Assembly (NCBI GenBank): GCA_017439615.1
Contig: JAFSIU010000069.1
Coordinates: forward strand, 1-9,267
Source of the DNA: Bacillota bacterium
GTDB taxonomy: Bacteria > Bacillota > Dehalobacteriia > UBA4068
DNA: 9,267 nucleotides
Reading direction: 5' to 3'
Position numbers and translations under genes: made by a program. Under the pieces are notes generated by a model. The model was not told where the DNA came from, did not search any database, and was given only the letters and a program-made list of their open reading frames with translations. Below are positions 6,455-9,267 of the stretch, piece by piece (the stretch's first letter is position 1; every line of letters begins with the position of its first letter).

Positions 6455-6502
6455 TTGCAAGGGGGCCAGGGGAGATTCGCAATCCCCCCTGGCCCCCTGC
6501 AA
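6455..6502. repeat. Long GC-rich hairpin, candidate mobile or dispersed palindrome
   Basis: TTGCA (6455-6459) pairs with TGCAA (6498-6502). After one bulged A, GGGGGCCAGGGG (6461-6472) pairs perfectly with 6486-6497. After a 1x1 mismatch, GATT (6474-6477) pairs with AATC (6481-6484) around CGC. A preceding GATTGGGGGTTGC (6446-6458) offers a competing partner for GCAATCCCCCC (6479-6489). The element stands out strongly from AT-rich surroundings and contains no gene. It sits beyond the terC-like terminator. Confidence 0.75.
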
Positions 6503-6570
6503 AAACAAATACAAACCTTATGCCTTTATAAAAAATAACTTAGAAGCAAAACCATTATTCTAAACAAATA

Positions 6571-6600
6571 AACCCCGCATCAAATATTTGATGCGAGGTT
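6571..6600 (-). terminator. Terminator after the terC-like gene
   Basis: A perfect 20-bp palindrome (6576-6595, CGCATCAAATATTTGATGCG) is extended by AACC/GGTT arms across one mismatch. On the minus strand it starts 43 nt after the terC-like stop codon and is followed by the T-rich TTTATTTGTTT, as expected for an intrinsic terminator. Confidence 0.75.
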
Positions 6601-6643
6601 TGCCTTAAATATCTGTTTTGCGGGCAACGATCTTATGCAGACG

Positions 6644-7348
6644 CTAGTTTTTGTTCGAATATATTTTTATTATCCCTGTCAGTATCACTGTTGCCGCAGC
6701 ACCGAGCGAGATCAGCTCGCCTTTTTCTGTAAAGGCAGCAAATCCGAGCCCATGGTCATGGAATATCATATTCAGTGCGGTATGTACGAGAATTGCTCCG
6801 CCAAGCCACAGCACGATGGGAAATCTTGCCATCAGATTGCCGACCGCGGTCGAGCCCCATATCAATATCGGTACCGAAAGCAGCAGCCCGAAGCATATCA
6901 GAATCGGCATGCCCTCCGCAGCTCCCGCCACACCAAGCACATTGTCAAGTGCCATTGAGGCATCGGCGGCGATTATCACCATAACAGCCTGCCAAAGCTT
7001 GCTTTTGGCGCTGATAGTGGCAAGACTTTCGTTTTCATGCTGAGGAAAAAGCAGCTTGTAGGTTATGCCGAGCAGCACCACGCCTCCCGCTGCTGAAATG
7101 AAGGGAATTTCCAGCAGCATTGATGCCGCCAAAGTGAAGATCACGCGCAGACAAACTGCCAAAAATGCACCCCAAAAGGCCGCCTGCCTGCGTTGCTTTT
7201 CGGGCAGACGGCAAATAGCCATACCAATTACCGCGGCAGTATCTCCCGACAGAACAAGATCAATGACCGCGATCTGCAAAATCATCAGCAAAAGCTGAGG
7301 AAAACTGAATTCAAACAAAGGTTCCAAAAATGCTTCCGTATCACTCAC
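6644..7348 (-). CDS. TerC/YjbE family integral membrane protein
   Basis: This multi-pass membrane protein has features of the TerC family, YjbE branch. Several members are implicated in Mn2+ export or metal homeostasis, often during metalation of exported proteins. From GTG at 7348 it is 234 aa with about seven hydrophobic segments. Motif one reads IDLVLSGDTAAVIG (29-42), where the family normally has GDN. Motif two, DASMALDNVLGVAGAA (129-144), is intact. Also visible are YKLLFP (97-102) and SVPILIWGS. The start is uncertain. GTG 7348 directly overlaps an AAAAGGAG sequence, TTG 7327 has only a weak GGAAG, and farther upstream the frame loses family character and overlaps hpf. No yybP-ykoY Mn riboswitch is visible in the short leader. 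It is divergent from hpf. Transport of Mn is family inference, not shown here. Confidence 0.88.
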   Translation of the reverse strand: MSDTEAFLEPLFEFSFPQLLLMILQIAVIDLVLSGDTAAVIGMAICRLPEKQRRQAAFWGAFLAVCLRVIFTLAASMLLEIPFISAAGGVVLLGITYKLLFPQHENESLATISAKSKLWQAVMVIIAADASMALDNVLGVAGAAEGMPILICFGLLLSVPILIWGSTAVGNLMARFPIVLWLGGAILVHTALNMIFHDHGLGFAAFTEKGELISLGAAATVILTGIIKIYSNKN

Positions 7349-7381
7349 TCCTTTTATTTCAGCATATGAAGGAGCGGGGAA

Positions 7382-7409
7382 AATATGTGCGGAGAAAATT
7401 TTACGACAA
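7382..7409 (-). promoter_or_regulatory. Candidate promoter of the terC-like gene
   Basis: On the minus strand, TTGTCG (7404-7409) and CATATT (7382-7387) are separated by 16 nt. The site overlaps the candidate hpf promoter on the other strand. The match is moderate. Confidence 0.3.
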
Positions 7410-7428
7410 AAGCAGGATTTTATATGCT
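7400..7428 (+). promoter_or_regulatory. Candidate promoter of hpf
   Basis: TTTACG (7400-7405) and TATGCT (7423-7428) have a 17-nt spacer. The leader of about 60 nt then contains a small hairpin GATGC-AAAA-GCATC (7451-7464) and the ribosome binding site. The hexamers are weak, and an alternative sigma factor cannot be excluded for a stress-linked gene. Confidence 0.3.
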
Positions 7429-7493
7429 TCGTGGCAAATATATTAATACGGATGCAAAAGCATCTGATGCAATCTTGGGAAGGAGTGTTTTGT

Positions 7494-8018
7494 ATGAAGA
7501 TCACGCTTAAAGGAAGAGATACCAAGGTTACACCCGCTTTGCAGGAATATGCGGAAAAGAAATTTATCAAGCTGGAGAAGATGATAGATTTCGATGAAGC
7601 AATCGTTGTGCTGAAAACGCACAAGGACAAGCAAAGAGCAGAAATCACCATTCCGCTTGCAGGCACATTGCTCCGCGCCGAGCAGGAGAGCGGAGATATG
7701 TTCAGCTCCATCGATCAGGCCGCAGAAAAACTGGAAAGACAAATTGACCGCTACAAGGCCAAATGGGAGAAAAAGGGCAGAGGCACGGTACGTACTGCCG
7801 CACCCGTCAGCGAGGCTGCTCCCGCTGCTGAGGACGAAGACAGAATCATCCGCAGCAAAAAATTCTCTGCCAAACCAATGCCCGTTGAAGAGGCAATTCT
7901 CCATATGGATCTTGCTGCACACAGCTTTTTTGCCTTCACCAATGAGACAACAGGCGATATCAATGTCGTCTATAAGCGCAAAGACGGTGGCTATGGTCTC
8001 CTCGAACCCGAAAAATAA
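7494..8018 (+). CDS. hpf: Long-form ribosome hibernation promoting factor
   Basis: Long HPF inactivates ribosomes in stationary phase or stress by binding the 30S mRNA/tRNA channel and joining two 70S particles into 100S dimers. At 174 aa this is the long form. The N-terminal S30AE domain covers about 1-95 (MKITLKGRDTKVTPALQEYA, then LERQIDRYKAKWEKK). An Ala/Pro/Glu linker (about 100-116) leads to the C-terminal dimerisation domain (117-172), with RIIRSKKFSAKPM, HSFFAFTNETTGDINVVY and the ending DGGYGLLEP. The ATG at 7494 is chosen because GGAAGGAG lies 8 nt upstream and the protein begins in the family pattern. An in-frame GTG at 7431 would add 21 unrelated residues. It is near secA, as in many Firmicutes, but here an inverted gene intervenes. 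Confidence 0.97.
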   Translation: MKITLKGRDTKVTPALQEYAEKKFIKLEKMIDFDEAIVVLKTHKDKQRAEITIPLAGTLLRAEQESGDMFSSIDQAAEKLERQIDRYKAKWEKKGRGTVRTAAPVSEAAPAAEDEDRIIRSKKFSAKPMPVEEAILHMDLAAHSFFAFTNETTGDINVVYKRKDGGYGLLEPEK

Positions 8019-8027
8019 GCGAAAAAC

Positions 8028-8063
8028 AACAGGTCTCCCCTTTTTGAAGGGGAGACCTGTTTT
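8028..8063. terminator. Bidirectional terminator between hpf and the YczE-like gene
   Basis: A perfect 15-bp stem (8028-8042 with 8047-8061, core CAGGTCTCCCC) has a TTTG loop and lies ten bases after the hpf stop codon. TTTT and a T-rich stretch follow on the plus strand. On the minus strand the sequence runs into TTGTTTTTC. It can therefore serve both hpf and the convergent YczE-like gene. The 103 bp up to the next stop codon (8064-8166) hold only a minor hairpin (AGCTCT at 8101-8106 with 8112-8117). Confidence 0.9.
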
Positions 8064-8166
8064 GTTATTCTGTTGCTTTTGTGCCGCTTTCCCTGTGATC
8101 AGCTCTTTATGAGAGCTTTGTACGGCAATGACAAAGACAAAACGGCTTTTCTGTAATGTTCAGCTG

Positions 8167-8877
8167 CTATGCCGAAACATTTTGCTCTTTTTTGTCGTCA
8201 AAATATTTGCGCCAGTCAAATGCATCACGAAAAACAAAATGCTTTTCCAAAATCCTGCTGATACCCGCGATCAAAAAGGCATTGATGAGAGCGCAGATTA
8301 TGGTGCCCGCTTTGATACCTTCGAAATGCCCAAAGCCGAAAAAGCAGAAGCTCAGCAGAATGCCGACTATACAGCTGGAATAGTCATAAACGATTTTTAC
8401 CTTTGTCAGTGGCAGCTTAAACTGTGTGGATATCTCCTTGACAAAAAGCTCATAGGCTTCGGGCGGTATATATGTATGAAAAACGCAGGCTACGCCGAAA
8501 ACTGCGATCAGAAGACCAAAAGCATAATAACCGATGCCGACAAACAGGCTTTCATAGGGCAGCTTATCCACAAATATGGTGAAGAAATCGAGCATAATGC
8601 CATAGAAAACGGCGGTTATGAAGGAAAAAAGATATGAGAGGCGGAAGCGGCGCAAGACCAGCATCAGCAGTAATATCAAAAAGCCCTGCAGAACATATTC
8701 CGCCATGCCGAAGCTGAAAAAGGGCAGAAATTCTGATATTTTCAGATGCAGAAGATATGCAGGGGCAACTATCATCGAAACGCCGAAATCGGCCTTGACC
8801 ATAAAGGAAGTGCCGAGTGCAAGTGCAAAAATGCCGATCAGATAAGCCAGCTCGCTGTAAAAGACTTTCTTTTTCAT
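8167..8877 (-). CDS. YczE-like (DUF6198/YitT-related) membrane protein
   Basis: This 236-aa integral membrane protein has about six hydrophobic segments (roughly 9-27, 50-75, 80-103, 110-132, 164-184, 187-210). The N-terminus has the GTSFMVKADFGVSMIVAPAY pattern (22-41) typical of COG2364/YczE-like proteins. The later segments have YDYSSCIVGI and GIKAGTIICALINAFLI (178-194). A short charged tail (RKYFDDKKEQNVSA) ends the protein. No biochemical function is established for the family. The start is ATG 8877: GAAGGGG lies 9 nt upstream and the N-terminus fits. In-frame ATGs at 8895 and 8931 would place the ribosome binding site inside the gene. It is convergent with hpf and divergent from secA, so it interrupts the usual hpf-secA neighbourhood. 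Its assignment between DUF6198 and the wider YitT/YczE group is by pattern only. Confidence 0.82.
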   Translation of the reverse strand: MKKKVFYSELAYLIGIFALALGTSFMVKADFGVSMIVAPAYLLHLKISEFLPFFSFGMAEYVLQGFLILLLMLVLRRFRLSYLFSFITAVFYGIMLDFFTIFVDKLPYESLFVGIGYYAFGLLIAVFGVACVFHTYIPPEAYELFVKEISTQFKLPLTKVKIVYDYSSCIVGILLSFCFFGFGHFEGIKAGTIICALINAFLIAGISRILEKHFVFRDAFDWRKYFDDKKEQNVSA

Positions 8878-8892
8878 TGCATAAAACCCCTT

Positions 8893-8907
8893 CATTTGCC
8901 GCAAATG
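8893..8907. repeat. Small inverted repeat next to the YczE-like gene's ribosome binding site
   Basis: CATTTG (8893-8898) and CAAATG (8902-8907) form a stem around CCG, directly beside the AAGGGG site (8887-8892). In the transcript this hairpin would touch the ribosome binding site, and as DNA it could be an operator. Chance is possible. Confidence 0.35.
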
Positions 8908-8930
8908 GCAAAATTTTTCAAACTTAAACA

Positions 8931-8959
8931 AATATAACAGAAATTTTATATCAAAGCAA
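8931..8959 (-). promoter_or_regulatory. Candidate promoter of the YczE-like gene
   Basis: On the minus strand, -35 TTGCTT (8954-8959) and -10 TATATT (8931-8936) are separated by exactly 17 nt. They lie about 55-80 bp before the start codon and are divergent from the secA promoter. Confidence 0.5.
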
Positions 8960-8979
8960 TATTTTGCGGAGAAAATATA

Positions 8980-9008
8980 TAGTCTTTCTTATTAAATTGT
9001 GGTATACT
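8980..9008 (+). promoter_or_regulatory. Candidate extended -10 promoter of secA
   Basis: TGGTATACT (9000-9008) is an extended -10 element with a good TATACT hexamer. The -35 at 8980-8985 (TAGTCT) is poor, which is common when the TG extension is present. Predicted transcription start is near 9015, giving a leader of about 45 nt before the start codon. Confidence 0.55.
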
Positions 9009-9059
9009 TATAGTTCAGAAAAAAGCTTGTGATTGTTATCTTTTTAAGGAGGCTTGAAA

Positions 9060-9267
9060 TTGCTTAAATTTTTACAGAATTTGTTTGATGACAATGCCCG
9101 TGATATAAAAAAATATAATGCCGTGGTAGAGAAGATCAATGCCTTTGAACCGCAGATCTCGGCACTCTCCGATGAAGCTCTGCAGGCAAAGACCGCAGAA
9201 TTCAAAGCCCGTCTGCAAAAAGGCGAGACCGAAAATACTGAAAGGCTTGAGATTTTTCCGGGAGGAA
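9060..9267 (+). CDS. secA: Protein translocase ATPase SecA (5' part)
   Basis: Only the first 69 codons are in the window. SecA is the cytosolic motor that drives preproteins through SecYEG. The N-terminus [20 protein letters not shown], then [20 protein letters not shown] and [11 protein letters not shown], matches the first helices of SecA closely. The start is TTG at 9060, with AAGGAGG (9046-9052) 7 nt upstream. Another in-frame TTG at 9054 is too close to that site. After GET the residues [11 protein letters not shown] depart from the usual LDDLLPEAFAV-like continuation, and a one-base shift near the edge would restore a closer match. This may be real variation, a frameshift or a sequencing error. 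The gene is partial and lies on the far side of the inserted YczE-like gene from hpf. Confidence 0.93.
   Translation, partial: MLKFLQNLFDDNARDIKKYNAVVEKINAFEPQISALSDEALQAKTAEFKARLQKGETENTERLEIFPGG

Larger units (their letters stand above)
6140..6643. other. 504-bp intergenic region without a convincing gene
   Basis: From left to right the region holds: ribosome binding site, palindrome and candidate promoter for the DUF2232 gene (6144-6256); two adjacent hairpins (6309-6362); about 80 bp with nothing recognisable (6363-6440); a very GC-rich hairpin (6441-6502); AT-rich DNA (6503-6570); and a terminator for the terC-like gene (6571-6600). Short open frames here run through the palindromes, lack family features and are not supported as genes. 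Confidence 0.7.

Noticed and set aside
6294..6514. Small minus-strand reading frames in the intergenic region
   Set aside because: They are translations through palindromic DNA, with no ribosome binding site and no recognisable protein.
7349..7493. yybP-ykoY manganese riboswitch upstream of the terC-like gene
   Set aside because: The family is often controlled this way, but the short leader shows no recognisable conserved core of that riboswitch.
7349..7711. N-terminal extension of the terC-like gene to an ATG at 7711
   Set aside because: The added 121 residues overlap hpf on the other strand, are Cys/Ser/Ile-rich without family similarity, and the true TerC pattern starts after about 7348.
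8128..8637. Plus-strand reading frame of 169 codons opposite the YczE-like gene
   Set aside because: It is antisense to a clear membrane protein gene and lacks a ribosome binding site or family signature.

Overview
The window looks like chromosomal housekeeping DNA from a low-to-mid GC Firmicute (Bacillota). The evidence is the YybS-type membrane protein next to rplI and dnaB, the dnaX-ybaB-recR trio, a long-form hibernation factor close to secA, and strong AGGAGG-type ribosome binding sites with several TTG/GTG starts. A gut member of the Negativicutes or Clostridia seems likely, but the sequence alone does not fix the genus. No rRNA, tRNA, CRISPR array, transposase or prophage gene was found.

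Minus-strand block (98-6139): in transcription order, a DUF2232/YybS membrane protein, rplI (ribosomal protein L9), dnaB (replicative helicase), dnaX (clamp-loader tau subunit), ybaB (nucleoid-associated protein) and recR. It ends at a rho-independent terminator at 62-93. Two sub-blocks are tight (DUF2232-rplI, ybaB-recR). A 155-bp gap carrying a structured, dispersed-repeat-like element separates dnaB from dnaX. The block therefore places replication fork, clamp-loading and recombination-repair genes behind a membrane protein and a ribosomal protein gene. The gdpP phosphodiesterase gene that often sits between yybS and rplI in Firmicutes is not here.

Intergenic region 6140-6643 has no convincing gene but much structure: a candidate promoter and a 14-bp palindrome upstream of the DUF2232 gene, two adjacent hairpins, a very GC-rich 48-nt hairpin, and a terminator for the terC-like gene.

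Right part: a terC/yjbE-like membrane protein gene (minus) is divergent from hpf (plus). hpf ends at a strong, probably bidirectional terminator shared with a convergent YczE-like membrane protein gene (minus). That gene is divergent from the 5' end of secA (plus), which runs off the window.

The least explained feature is the roughly 165-residue cytosolic extension of the DUF2232 protein. It carries three copies of an acidic-patch plus SRPLS(Y/W)Y(K/R)E motif that I do not recognise from any described system.
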